From JASTVH01 sp042862465 (GTDB taxonomy: Bacteria; Pseudomonadota; Gammaproteobacteria; Pseudomonadales; Oleiphilaceae), in contig JASTVH010000012.1 of assembly GCA_042862465.1 (NCBI GenBank), positions 1 through 64,000 of the forward strand: 64,000 nt of DNA, given 5' to 3'. This document shows, in pieces, positions 1 to 9,300 of this stretch; positions within the stretch are counted from its first letter, which is position 1; every line of letters begins with the position of its first letter. A program made the translations under genes and the position numbers. The notes beneath the pieces are model-generated. The model ran no database searches, was not told where the DNA came from, and worked only from the letters and a program-made list of their open reading frames with translations.

Positions 1-126
1 CGTCCAACGTCCAACGTCCAACGTCCAACGTCCAACGTCCAACGTCCAACGTCCAACGTCCAACGTCCAACGTCCAACGTCCAACGTCCAACGTCCAACG
101 TCCAACGTCCAACGTCCAACGTCCAA
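1..126. repeat. Perfect 7-bp tandem array (CGTCCAA)n, cut by window start
   Basis: Eighteen uninterrupted copies of CGTCCAA run from the first base of the window to about position 126 and decay at CGTCCAACATT. The left boundary is outside the window, so the copy number is a minimum. The same unit in the same orientation forms a second array at 61737. Because 7 is not a multiple of 3, the array reads open in several frames and gives spurious low-complexity ORFs. It is best treated as a non-coding variable-number tandem repeat. Confidence 0.97.
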
Positions 127-190
127 CATTGGGAAATGTCGCCATCTGGGTTATTCTGAAATCAAGGCAGGCATAATCGGGGAGGTGCGC

Positions 191-391
191 ATGCTGATTC
201 ATGGTGACCAGATCCGGCTCACGCCGCGCGAGCGCAAGGTGCTGTGGCGCATTACGGGTATTGATCCCCGCTTTATCAAGACCCGGCAGGCCCTGCGACG
301 CTTTTCCGACCAGTTTCTGCAGAACCGGCCCACCGATGGTCCGGAAATACAGCTGATCAAGACGCTGCTGCGCAAACATCTACCGACCTGA
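191..391 (+). CDS. Small basic hypothetical protein (66 aa)
   Basis: I do not recognise this protein. The ATG at 191 follows a strong Shine-Dalgarno GGGGAGG (about 179-185) at good spacing; the GTG at 185 lies inside that site and is unlikely to be the start. The product is short, basic and soluble, with no signal peptide or membrane segment. Its central part (LTPRERKVLWRITGI, then RQALRRFSDQFLQ) looks helical and rich in Arg. The next gene starts about 60 bp downstream on the same strand with its own ribosome site, so the two may be co-transcribed. The ribosome site and protein-like composition support a real gene; the function is unknown. Confidence 0.6.
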   Translation: MLIHGDQIRLTPRERKVLWRITGIDPRFIKTRQALRRFSDQFLQNRPTDGPEIQLIKTLLRKHLPT

Positions 392-452
392 AAATCGGCT
401 TGATTTCCCCATCGCGGCGGCGATTCCAACAAGAAACAGCAAGGAGGCAATC

Positions 453-1109
453 ATGGCGAGGCCTTCGGTCACCTTCGGTACCCTGGCGGCCCTGCTGGTC
501 GTAGCCGGACTGGCCTACTGGTGGTCGTTACCCACCCCCCAAACCCTCTCCAGCGATCAGGACCGCGCGGCTGCGCAAACTGCCCCAAAAGCATTGTCCC
601 ACAGCGCATCCCCCACGGGGACTTTGACGCCGCAGGAAGAAGCCTTGCTGGATAACCCCAAGGCACTGGCTTTCGAGCGACGTCTCGACTTTCAGCAAAA
701 CGTGCGGGATTACTTTGACCAGGCTTCCGGGATGTCTGCCGAGGAGCGTCAGCAGCGCGCTGAAGCCATTCGCGAATCACTGGCCCGCTACGAAGAGGCC
801 GGGGAGGTGAGCGCCCGGGAGAGCCTGATGCTGCGTCTGGCGCTGGTGAAAACCACGGTGGCCTCGGAAGAGGCCCAAAAGGCAGCCATGGCCGACCTGA
901 TCGCCGTCTACCAGAGTCGCTCCGAGGCGCGATTGCAGGCCTGGAAGGCCGAGCCGAAACCGGAATTCGAGAACTACAAGGCGCGCGAAGCGGAAATTGT
1001 CCGGGAAGTCAGGGCCATGAAGACCATTCCCGGCGGCCTCAGCCGCAACGAATACCTGCGCCGGCGTCTGCAGGAAGCGCGGGAAAAAGCTTACGGTGAG
1101 GAAGGGTGA
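453..1109 (+). CDS. Membrane-anchored helical protein, possibly Lif-like
   Basis: The product is 218 aa. An N-terminal hydrophobic segment (about residues 8-26) is followed by a Ser/Thr/Pro/Ala-rich linker (about 27-60) and a long charged alpha-helical region to the C-terminus. This suggests a protein anchored in the inner membrane with a periplasmic helical domain. The order anchor, flexible linker, helical body is that of lipase-specific foldases (Lif/LipB), and RDYFDQASG around residue 85 vaguely recalls the RxxFD start of the Lif motif, but the full motif is not met and the protein is short for that family (usually about 280-340 aa). A secreted alpha/beta-hydrolase gene lies convergently just downstream. 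AAGGAGG upstream supports the ATG. The function is unproven. Confidence 0.7.
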   Translation: MARPSVTFGTLAALLVVAGLAYWWSLPTPQTLSSDQDRAAAQTAPKALSHSASPTGTLTPQEEALLDNPKALAFERRLDFQQNVRDYFDQASGMSAEERQQRAEAIRESLARYEEAGEVSARESLMLRLALVKTTVASEEAQKAAMADLIAVYQSRSEARLQAWKAEPKPEFENYKAREAEIVREVRAMKTIPGGLSRNEYLRRRLQEAREKAYGEEG

Positions 1110-1110
1110 A

Positions 1111-1132
1111 GAGGCCCGCCGCAGCGGGCCTC
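1111..1132. terminator. GC-rich hairpin between convergent genes
   Basis: GAGGCCCGC (1111-1119), loop CGCA, GCGGGCCTC (1124-1132) is a perfect 9-bp stem. It sits in the 30-bp gap between two convergent genes and can fold in both transcripts. There is no T-tract, so terminator function is inferred from the stem and position. Confidence 0.65.
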
Positions 1133-1139
1133 GCCAGGA

Positions 1140-2537
1140 TCAGAGCAACTGGTCCAAGGTCCAGTACAGCAGGTTGAAGGGCTTGTTGTAGTCCGCCTTG
1201 GTATCGGTTTCCGAGGCTTGCAGCACGGCACCATTGCCATCCAGTACGTTGTCGATGAAATCATCCAGCTCCAGTCCCTGTTCCTGAATATCGGAATTGG
1301 CGAACTCGATGATGCTGGTGCAGTGGCTTTCGTTCACGTCCCGGAAGTATGGGAAGTAGTAGCCGAAGTTGTCCAGGTTGGCCAGCTGACCCTTGAGCCG
1401 GTTGGTATCGGCATGCCATTTCTCATGCAACAGGGCTTCGCGGGTCGCCTGGTCCGGGGCGTTCTCGATCTCGTCGAAGAAGCGCTCGTAGCTGTAGGCG
1501 GAGTAGTTCAGGTCCTGCCAGAAATGGGTGTGGCCCATACGGTCGTTGGGCAGCCGCGCGGACAGGGCCGGGTAGATGGTGCCCAGGTCTGTCAGATCGA
1601 GCTGCGGCATGTCGGACTTGAGGTAGTCGAGCGGCCCGGACGGTTCGTTCAGCCCCCACACCTGGCGGATATGGTTCTGCAGTGGCAGTGAGCCGTATTG
1701 CTCGGGATCTCCACCGACCGGCGCACTGAAGACCGGGCCGGAGTCGTCGATCAGGAAACCGCGGGTGGGGGCCATGTCGCGGCGGGTGGGCTGATAGCTG
1801 GTCAGGCTGCCGGCACCGCCAGCGCTGCAACCGGTCTCCAGCATCTGCGCCGGGCGCTGAAGGTTGTCCTTGAGCCAGGCGATCACCGCGCGCATGTTGC
1901 GCACACCGTTATGGTGCCAGACCAGGGGCGGTTCCTGCCCTGCCGGATCCTCATACACGGCCACCTTGTCCCCCGAATAGATGTCCCCGGTGCAGTAGGG
2001 CACGTACACCATGTTCCAGTTCTGGGTCTTTACCCGCGACCAGGGATGCAGCCGCACCACGAAGGGGCTGACCAGGCTGGCCCCCGGATTGAGCAGGCTC
2101 ATGTAGTCGTCGGGGATGCCATCCGGGTTGCGCGCCCCGCGAATGCCCGCTTCACCGGTACAGCTCGGATAGTCCCAGCAGGCGCCACCGCCTTCGAGGT
2201 AGATGATGGTGTTGCTGGTGTTGGGGACGCGGTTGATAAAGAACTTGTACTGGGACCCGTTGCCGCACACAGCGCCGGTTTCCGGGGCCAGCTTGATGGT
2301 CTGCCAGGCGTAGTAGTCGCCGGCCGTGAACCCGTCACTGTAGCCGTTCGGGTTGCTGAGCAGAGGATAGTCGCCGGTGCGTTGGTCGGCCGTCACGGGG
2401 TTGTCCGCCCCGGGAGGCGATACCAGGTTACCCAGGGTTTTCCAGAAACCATAGTCACCCAATTCGGCGAAGCTGTTGGAGGCAAACAGAAGCGCGAAAG
2501 CTGCCACGACCAGGCGGCAGCGTATTCCTTGTTTCAT
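1140..2537 (-). CDS. Secreted pectinacetylesterase/Notum-family hydrolase
   Basis: This 465-aa protein has a cleavable signal peptide (hydrophobic about residues 8-22, ending SNSFA before ELGDY). The family signature is clear: an oxyanion-region block EGGGACW (about 115-121) and the nucleophile elbow GCSAGG (Ser about 238). A downstream DDSGPVF and a conserved-looking ESH near the C-terminus could supply the Asp and His of the triad. The family removes acetyl or acyl groups from polysaccharides or proteins; the substrate here cannot be read from sequence. I chose the ATG at 2537, which directly precedes the signal peptide and has GGGAGA upstream, over a longer GTG-initiated frame. Multiple Cys residues fit a disulfide-bonded exported enzyme. 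Confidence 0.82.
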   Translation of the reverse strand: MKQGIRCRLVVAAFALLFASNSFAELGDYGFWKTLGNLVSPPGADNPVTADQRTGDYPLLSNPNGYSDGFTAGDYYAWQTIKLAPETGAVCGNGSQYKFFINRVPNTSNTIIYLEGGGACWDYPSCTGEAGIRGARNPDGIPDDYMSLLNPGASLVSPFVVRLHPWSRVKTQNWNMVYVPYCTGDIYSGDKVAVYEDPAGQEPPLVWHHNGVRNMRAVIAWLKDNLQRPAQMLETGCSAGGAGSLTSYQPTRRDMAPTRGFLIDDSGPVFSAPVGGDPEQYGSLPLQNHIRQVWGLNEPSGPLDYLKSDMPQLDLTDLGTIYPALSARLPNDRMGHTHFWQDLNYSAYSYERFFDEIENAPDQATREALLHEKWHADTNRLKGQLANLDNFGYYFPYFRDVNESHCTSIIEFANSDIQEQGLELDDFIDNVLDGNGAVLQASETDTKADYNKPFNLLYWTLDQLL

Positions 2538-2838
2538 GATGGTTCTCCCGCTTTTTGTTGTTGTGGTTTGTGCCGGGGCGGCACAGGTTGCCCGTGACCG
2601 GATCGAGACTCGAGACACAACAGCACGGCAGAAACGAGACCCGTAGGTCGGGTTCCTCTGAATACCGCTGGGAGACAGGGTTGGGCGGTGGGGACAGCGA
2701 TTGATCCGTCAGGATCAGAGATGGTTATTTTTTGTCCGCCACAATCAGTACGCTAGTCCAACAAACAGAAGTGAATCAATATTCACCTCTAGATCTTTTT
2801 GGACTAAATCCTGGTCGGTTTTAAAACGTGAGAAGGTG
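2538..2838. other. Intergenic region with nested inverted repeat
   Basis: No gene is supported in this 301-bp gap between two minus-strand genes. It is more AT-rich than its surroundings. It contains nested dyads: outer arms AGTCCAA (2755-2761) and TTGGACT (2799-2805), and an inner hairpin GTGAAT-CAAT-ATTCAC (2771-2786). It should hold the terminator of the receiver gene at 2839 and the promoter of the esterase gene. I could not pick a convincing promoter. Confidence 0.5.
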
Positions 2839-3606
2839 TCACGGATTGGAGAGTTCCATGAGGTGGGCCAGGATCTCACGGATCAGGCCAAACTGGGATT
2901 CGATATTGTCGAGGGCGCCGGTGACGTGTTCCAGCTGACTCCAGAAGGCGAAGCCCACGACCACGATCAGCAGGGCCAGCAGCCCCCCGGTCCAGCGCAG
3001 GGCGCGCCGGAGCCGGTCAATTTCCATTTCCAGTTCCACCCGCTGGTGGCCGTGGCTCTTGCGCAGTTGGCTGAGCTCATCATTGACTTCCTCGAAAGCG
3101 ATTTCGAGCGTGGAGACGCGGCCGGTGATACGCCGCAGCTGCGTCTCGTCCCAGCTCGTGGCTGCGAGGTCGACGGGGTGGGAGGCGACGGTATCCGGTA
3201 CGGGCTCGGCCGTTCCGCCGTTGGTGGCGTAGCGGCTTTCCAGAACCGCTTCCAGGCGCCGGTAGAGTTCGTTGCGGTCTGCCTGTTTGCCGATCACACC
3301 CCGCGCGCCCAATGCCTGGGCCTCTTCCAGATAGCGCTCGGCATTTTGCGAGGTGTACATGAAAACGGGAATATCGCGGGTTTCCGGCTGGTGCTTGAGT
3401 TCACGGAGGGCTTCGAACCCGTCCATGCCGGGGAGGAGATGGTCAAGGAAGATGACATCGGGCGCTTCGTGGCGTTTCAGGTAATCGAGCGCATCTTCCG
3501 CGCTGGAAACCCCCTGGCTTTCCACGTCAATACGCTTGAGCAGCCGCGCCAGCATGATGCGCGCTGTTGAAGAATCGTCGACAATCAGGGCCTGGGCGCG
3601 GGCCAT
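2839..3606 (-). CDS. Receiver-domain protein with C-terminal membrane anchor
   Basis: The product is 255 aa. Residues 5-125 form a canonical receiver domain: acidic pair at 10-11 (VDDS), phospho-acceptor Asp about 55 in IFLDHLLPGMDG, Thr/Ser in MYTSQ and Lys in GVIGK. A linker follows, then a predicted coiled coil (about 165-215, heptad-like EVNDELSQLRK and RVELEMEIDRLRR) and one membrane segment (about 218-240, LLALLIVVVGFAFW), with a short tail outside the membrane. There is no DNA-binding or enzymatic output domain. This is an unusual layout in which phosphorylation may control a coiled coil tethered to the inner membrane. The ATG at 3606 has AGGGAG upstream and starts just before the receiver fold. 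Its neighbours are a kinase and another receiver protein, the likely partners. Confidence 0.85.
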   Translation of the reverse strand: MARAQALIVDDSSTARIMLARLLKRIDVESQGVSSAEDALDYLKRHEAPDVIFLDHLLPGMDGFEALRELKHQPETRDIPVFMYTSQNAERYLEEAQALGARGVIGKQADRNELYRRLEAVLESRYATNGGTAEPVPDTVASHPVDLAATSWDETQLRRITGRVSTLEIAFEEVNDELSQLRKSHGHQRVELEMEIDRLRRALRWTGGLLALLIVVVGFAFWSQLEHVTGALDNIESQFGLIREILAHLMELSNP

Positions 3607-3769
3607 GGCGATACTCCCTTGATCGATGTTGCAAAAGGCCGTCCTTCTCCAGCGCAAGGACAGTAGCCCGATCGGTAGGCAAAATCAATTGGCAAGGGCA
3701 CGCCGTGGGCCAGGGGTCACATTGTGACCATAAACGGCTTAAACACACCCGGACTCCGGGGCCGGGTCG

Positions 3770-4444
3770 TCAGGGCAACCAGATTTCAAAAATGCCGCCC
3801 CCCAGCTCGCCACCATTGCGCATCTTGATCCGGCCTTCGCGGTCACCTTCGGTGTGCATGCGGGCGACCCGGGCGGCGAAATAAAGGCCCAGGCTGGTGC
3901 TGCCGGTGGAGAAGTCGATCTTGGTTTCGATGGTTTCGGGGGCGTCGAGCATCTGTTGCGGATAGCCGCGGCCGTCATCCTCGACACTCAGGACGGTGTA
4001 GCCGTCCTCTGCCCGCCCGGTCAGGCGGATGCGCTTGTGGGTGTAGCGAATGGCGTTGTTAAGGGTGTTGTTCAGGACGCCGGCGACCAGGTCGTGATCG
4101 AAGTAGCCCGCTACATCCTCGGCCTGGAAATCGGCGGCGATGCCGCGGCCGGCCAGTAACGGCTCGTGCCGGGCCAGTTGCTCGTCGAGGAAGTCTGGCA
4201 GGAAGTATTCTTCGGTATGCACCGACAGCGTCTTCTGCTGCAGATGATACAGGCCGAGCAATTGCACCAGGTCGCCATGGACCCGTTGCGCCTCGTACTG
4301 GAGGACGCTGAAACGGTCTGAATCACTCGACTCGGTCCACTCCTCCCGCAGTTCTTCCAGGGAGTGAAGCATCATGCCGAGGGAATTCTTCATGTCGTGC
4401 ACCGCCGAAGCGATGACCATGGAAAAATCGAAATCTTGACTCAT
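3770..4444 (-). CDS. Soluble histidine kinase (HATPase), no sensor domain
   Basis: This 224-aa protein starts almost directly with a phospho-acceptor helix (VHDMKNSLG, His about 16, an H-box of the HDxKN type). It continues through a short dimerisation helix into an HATPase_c domain: N-box NNTLNNAIRYT (about 125-135), G1 EDDGRGY (about 155-161) and a G2-like STSLGLYFA. There is no periplasmic or PAS sensor domain and no membrane helix, so the signal must come from a partner. Its ATG overlaps the stop of the upstream receiver-TPR gene by 4 bp (ATGA), so the two are translationally coupled and probably work together. The membrane-tethered receiver protein downstream is another candidate target. 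Confidence 0.88.
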   Translation of the reverse strand: MSQDFDFSMVIASAVHDMKNSLGMMLHSLEELREEWTESSDSDRFSVLQYEAQRVHGDLVQLLGLYHLQQKTLSVHTEEYFLPDFLDEQLARHEPLLAGRGIAADFQAEDVAGYFDHDLVAGVLNNTLNNAIRYTHKRIRLTGRAEDGYTVLSVEDDGRGYPQQMLDAPETIETKIDFSTGSTSLGLYFAARVARMHTEGDREGRIKMRNGGELGGGIFEIWLP

Positions 4445-6093
4445 GCCTTCACGTCGCCTTGTAACATTTTCTCAACCTTGCCCAACAGGTGCGCGTAGCG
4501 CTTGTACTGCCGATGCTGCGGTGGCAGGTGGGCAATCTGGTCGAGCCGGCTCTTGCACTGTTTGAGGGTCGCGGTATCCGGTTTGCCCTGCTTCAGCAGC
4601 ACCTGAACCAGGTTGAGGTTCAGGGCAGGGTGGCGGGGTACCATTTCCAGGGCTTCGCTGAAGTACTTGGCGGCTTCGTCCAGGTTGCCTTCCTCGAAGG
4701 CCTTGATGGCTTCGCGGTTGAGGGAGCGGGCCCGGAGTTTCTTCTGGAAGCCCACGGGCTCATCCATCAGGGCCTCGACCTGGTCGACCACATCCTGGTT
4801 GTCTTCAAAACGCTCCGCCAGTTTACCCAGCACCGACTGGGCCTCGCCCTCGTCGCCCACGGCGTAGAGGGTCTTGGCCAGTTCCAGGCCGGTATTGGCA
4901 TCCACCGACTCCAGGTCGATGTCCGACTTCAGTCGCTCCAGCAGCTTGCGGCTGTCCGCCGTGCGTCCCTGGCCCGCATGGACACGGGATTCCACCAGTC
5001 CCCCCATGACTTTGGCCTTGGCGTCATCCTTGAACTTGCGCTCCATCTGCGACAGCGTATTGATGGCTTCGCTGGCCAGCTGCTTGCCGCCGGAGGAGGT
5101 ATCGCCCTCGCTGAGATCGCACAGGCAGCGGCCCAGGTTGAGGTATTGCTCGCTGCTCTCATGCACCGAATGGTCGGCCAGTTTGACGGTGTTGCGCCAG
5201 GCCTTGGCGGCGGTTTCCAGATCCTGGTTGGAAGTGGCGACCTCGGCATACTGCTGTTGCCGCAGCAGGCCACGAGGCGAGAGCCGAACCGCTTCGCCCA
5301 GCACGTCCTGCGCCTTCTTTCCGCGGCCCTTGAGTTTCAGGGCTTTCGCCAGCAGATCGTAGGCTTCCACCAGATCCGGCGACTTCTCAATCAGCTCTTC
5401 CAGGGAGGCGATGGCTTCGTCGTAGGCCTGTTCGGCGATAAATACCTTGCTCTCTCCCAGCCGTGCCCAGGGCAGGTCGCGCTGACTCAGCACGTCACGG
5501 TAGATCTTGTGGGCATGACTGTAGTCGCCGGTCTCGCGGTACAGTTCCCCGAGGGTCTTGAGGATCCAGGTACGGTAACGGGGCAGGCTGTTGATTTTCT
5601 GTTCACACAGGGAGATGGCCTTCGGCAGGTTCTCCAGATCGATCTCGTGATTGATGTCGTAGAGTGCGTCGCGCTGGACAATCAGTGCGTCGAGCCGTTT
5701 CTGCAGGGAGGCCCGGGTCAGCGGTTTGGTCAGGTAAGTGTCGGGTTCGTATTCACGGGCACCCATCACCATGTCCCGGGATGTTTCCGCAGTGATCATG
5801 ATGAAGATGGAGGTGTGCTTCAGCAATTTCTTGTGCCGAATTTCCTCCAGAATCTGCTGGCCGTTCTTGCCATCACCCAGGTTGTAGTCACACAGGATGA
5901 CATCAAAGCGCTCGTAGGTGCATTTGTACACTGCTTCGTTGCCGTTGGAGGCGACGTCGATGTTGTGCACACCAAAGGAACGCAGCATCTGGCGCATGGA
6001 CAGACGAAAGTTCTCGAAGTCGTCCACCACCAGGAATCGAAGTTTTCGGTAGGCCTTGAGCAGGTCTGCCGTGGCTTCGCCGGATGAAGTCAT
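4441..6093 (-). CDS. Response regulator with TPR output domain
   Basis: The product is about 550 aa. The N-terminal receiver (about residues 17-135) shows VVDDFENFR, the phospho-acceptor in VILCDYNLGDGKNG, MITAE and the Lys of YLTKPLT. The rest is a long array of tetratricopeptide-like helices (for example AYDEAIASLEELIEKSPD and NLDEAAKYFSEALEMVP). It resembles receiver-TPR proteins such as Vibrio VieB, which act by protein-protein contact rather than by binding DNA. The ATG at 6093 is chosen over a TTG at 6108; neither has a good ribosome site. The gene is coupled to the kinase gene by a 4-bp overlap. Dyad-rich AT-rich DNA lies upstream. The role is probably phosphorylation-controlled scaffolding; the pathway is unknown. 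Confidence 0.87.
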   Translation of the reverse strand: MTSSGEATADLLKAYRKLRFLVVDDFENFRLSMRQMLRSFGVHNIDVASNGNEAVYKCTYERFDVILCDYNLGDGKNGQQILEEIRHKKLLKHTSIFIMITAETSRDMVMGAREYEPDTYLTKPLTRASLQKRLDALIVQRDALYDINHEIDLENLPKAISLCEQKINSLPRYRTWILKTLGELYRETGDYSHAHKIYRDVLSQRDLPWARLGESKVFIAEQAYDEAIASLEELIEKSPDLVEAYDLLAKALKLKGRGKKAQDVLGEAVRLSPRGLLRQQQYAEVATSNQDLETAAKAWRNTVKLADHSVHESSEQYLNLGRCLCDLSEGDTSSGGKQLASEAINTLSQMERKFKDDAKAKVMGGLVESRVHAGQGRTADSRKLLERLKSDIDLESVDANTGLELAKTLYAVGDEGEAQSVLGKLAERFEDNQDVVDQVEALMDEPVGFQKKLRARSLNREAIKAFEEGNLDEAAKYFSEALEMVPRHPALNLNLVQVLLKQGKPDTATLKQCKSRLDQIAHLPPQHRQYKRYAHLLGKVEKMLQGDVKA

Positions 6094-6131
6094 AAATCGT
6101 CGCACCAATTAGGGTCTAATGATTAACCTAG

Positions 6132-6189
6132 TGCATATATGCAATGCTGGCAAAGCATTGATGTGGGAGAAAAATTACAAACAATGTAA
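6132..6189 (-). promoter_or_regulatory. Three dyads upstream of receiver-TPR gene
   Basis: Within 60 bp of an AT-rich stretch lie three perfect dyads: palindrome TGCATATATGCA (6132-6143), hairpin CAATGCT-GGCAA-AGCATTG (6142-6160) and TTACA-AACAA-TGTAA (6175-6189). They sit 40-100 bp upstream of the receiver-TPR start, where a promoter and operators are expected. The binding proteins are unknown and none of the dyads matches a motif I can name. Confidence 0.4.
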
Positions 6190-6304
6190 ATTCAGGGTGT
6201 GTCGTTAAAAGCCTCATATAACGTGGAGTGAAAAGCGCCGTCTTACGGTCTTCCTAGGTTTGCGCCAGGGCGCCCCTCGCCCAAAGAGAGTGAGACTGCG
6301 CTGT

Positions 6305-9300
6305 CTACGCACGCCGACGCATTTCTTTGGTGATTACGGCCCGTAACGCCGCCGGTTTGACCGGCTTGTATAGCACCTGGTAGCCACGCTCCAGGGCATC
6401 TTCCCGTACTTCCTGACTGACCAGGCCAGTGATCAGGATACCCGGGACCAGGGTTTCCCAGTCATTGCGCAGTGCGTCCATGACATCCAGACCGTTTTCG
6501 TCGTTGTCCAGCTGGTAGTCGCCCAGAATGATGTCGGGAATCCGGCCATCCAGTTTTTGCTGTGCATCGTCCAGGTCATTGGCCGCTACCGGGATACATT
6601 TCCAGTTTTCCAGCAGGGCCACCATGCCTTCCAGAATGGTGGGGTCGTTGTCGATGCACAGGACGCTGAGACCTTCCAGACCGCCGAGACTGCGCGTCTT
6701 GACCGGAGCCGCGGGCGCTTCGGGGGGTGCCTCGGGGGTGGCGATGAGCGGTACCGTGATGTTGAAGACGCTCCCTTTCCCCTGAACGGAGTGCACCGAC
6801 ACCGGGTGGCTCAGCATCTTGCTGATGCGGTCCACAATCGCCAGGCCCAATCCCAGCCCCTTCTTCTCGCGCCCCTGATGCAGGCGCTGGAATTCTTCGA
6901 AGATGCGTTCCAGCTTGTCCCGGGGAATGCCGGGCCCGGTATCCCAGACCTCGATACGCAGGTGGTCCTTTTCCCGCCGGCAGCCCATCAAAATGCGTCC
7001 GGAGGGGGTGTAGCGGATGGCGTTGGAGAGGAAGTTCTGGATCACGCGGCGCAGTAATTGAGGGTCCGAACGCACCCAGGCGCTGCAGGTGACGGTGTCC
7101 AGTTTCAGCTGTTGCTCCTCGGCAATGGCCCCGAACTCCCGGGCCAGGGTGCGGAGCATGTCGTTGATGCAGAAATCAGACACCTTGGGTTCCAGGGCGC
7201 CGGCATCCAGCTTGGAAATATCCAGCAGGGTGCTGATGATTTCCTCCGCCGCTTCCAGGGAACTGTCGATATGCTCCACCAGATCGCGGTGTGCGGCGTC
7301 GCTGGTTTTACCCTGCAGGGCGGAGGTGAACAGGCGCGCGGCATTCAGAGGCTGCAACAGGTCGTGACTGGCAGAGGCGAGGAAGCGTGTCTTGCTCTGG
7401 TTGGCCTGTTCTGCGGTGGACTTCGCCTGCAGCAGTTTTTCGTTGAGCACCTGCAGCTCCTCGGTGCGCTCTTTTACCCGCTGTTCCAGATAGGTGTTGG
7501 TTTCCTTGAGCGCCTGTTCGGTGCGGCGCATGTCGGTGATGTCCTGGAACGTGGTGACGTAGCCGCCGCCGGGAATGGGATTGCCCTGGATCAGGATCAC
7601 CGTACCGTCCGGGCGCACCCGTTCGTATTCGTTGGGGCGACCTTCGCGGATGTGGCCGAGGTTGTTCTCGACGATTTCCTCGACCTTGCGGGCCGGAAGG
7701 TGCGTGGTCACCAGATTGTAGCGAATCAGATCCGCCACCGGCCGGCCCACCCGCACGAATCCGGGCGGGTAGTTGAACTGCTCCAGGTAGCGCTGGTTCC
7801 AGGCCACCACCCGCTGGCGGGCGTCCAGCACCGAAACCCCCAGGCTGATGTTCTCTATTGCCGACTGCAACAGCTCCCGGCTGAAAGTCATGGCCTGGGA
7901 GGCCTCGTCGACGATGCTGACCACATCCTCGATCTGCATGTCGCGGCCGGTCAGGGTGGATTCCATGACCACCCGCGCGGTGGAGGCGCCGATTACCGAG
8001 GCCAGCTGACGCTCCACGTACTTCATCATGTGCGGTGTGGCCGCCCGTTGCGGCGTCAGGCGGATGGCGTTGCGCTTTTCATAGCGATTGAAGACCGTGT
8101 CGGCGCGATCCTCGCCCATGAAGCGTTCCACCAGGGCCCGCAGTTCGGCGATGGTGGTATGGGTTTCCCACAGGTGGGCGTCCTGGCCTTCCAGGCGGGG
8201 CTGGGGATCGTGGAAGAAGGTGGCGATCTGGAACTTCTCGCTCACCCGCTGGCGGGTCAGCAGGGAAATGGCGATGAAACACAGGAGGTTGGCGCCCAGG
8301 CTCCAGAGGATGCCGTGGGTCATCGGGTCGGTTTGAAGACCAAACAGCTGGGTGGGGCGGGACCATTCCATGCCGGCCACGCCGTTGCTGAGAATGGCCG
8401 GATCCCCAAGCCCGGTATTCACTAGGGTCGGCAGCAACAGCGTATAACACCAGAGTGCAAAGCCTGCGCCCAGGCCTACCAGCGCCCCCTGACGATTCGC
8501 CTTGCGCCAGACCACACCCCCCACCAGGGCCGGGCCGAACTGGGCCGCCGCGGCAAAAGAGAGCAGGCCGAAGGCGGTGAGGGAATATTCGCTGCCGGCC
8601 AGACGGTAGAACGCATAGGCGGTCAGGAGGATGAGGATCACCGTCAGCCGGCGGATCATCAGCAGCAGGGTGGTCAGGTCCTGTCGCCGTGCCATTCGCC
8701 GGCGCAGCAACCGCAGCAGGCCGGGAACGACGATTTCGTTACTCACCATGGTGGCCAGGGCCACGCAGCAGACGATCACCATGGCCGTGGCTGCCGAGCC
8801 CCCACCCAGGAAGGCCAGAACCGCCAGCCAGTCGGCGCCGTTCATCAGCGGCAGGCTCAGCACCAGGATGTCGGAATTGGCGGGATTGGCGCCGAAGGCC
8901 ACCACACCGCCCCCGGCAATGGGCAGCACGAAGGCACTGGCCACGAGCAGCAGCACTGCCATGGTCCAGCGGGCGGCGCCGAAGTCGCGGTGGTCGATGT
9001 TCTCCACCACCATCACATGGAACTGCCGTGGCAGACAGACCACGGCAAACATGGCCACCAGAGTCTGGGTCAGGAAGGGACCCCAATGCACGGGGCCGGC
9101 GGAAAGGTTGCTGACGCTGTCGATCTGACGCACCCGATGTGCCAGATCTCCAAACCCTTCAAACAGCCCATAGGTCACGAAAAGACCCACCACGATAAAC
9201 GCCACGAACTTGACCACGGACTCGAACGCGACCGCCTGGATCAAGCCGCGATGGTGTTCGGTGGATTCCAGATGGCGGGTGCCAAACAGGATCGTGAACA

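Noticed and set aside
1..126. CRISPR-like repetitive DNA
   Set aside because: The unit is 7 bp with no spacers. It is a simple tandem repeat, not a CRISPR array.
2755..2805. Nested inverted repeat as an integron attC site
   Set aside because: The arms AGTCCAA/TTGGACT do not match the attC core GTTRRRY/RYYYAAC, and no integrase or cassette array is near.
4489..6087. Long plus-strand open frame opposite the receiver-TPR gene
   Set aside because: Antisense shadow; the minus-strand gene has clear receiver motifs.
7058..8425. Plus-strand open frame opposite the CrbS-type kinase
   Set aside because: Antisense shadow without domain or ribosome site.
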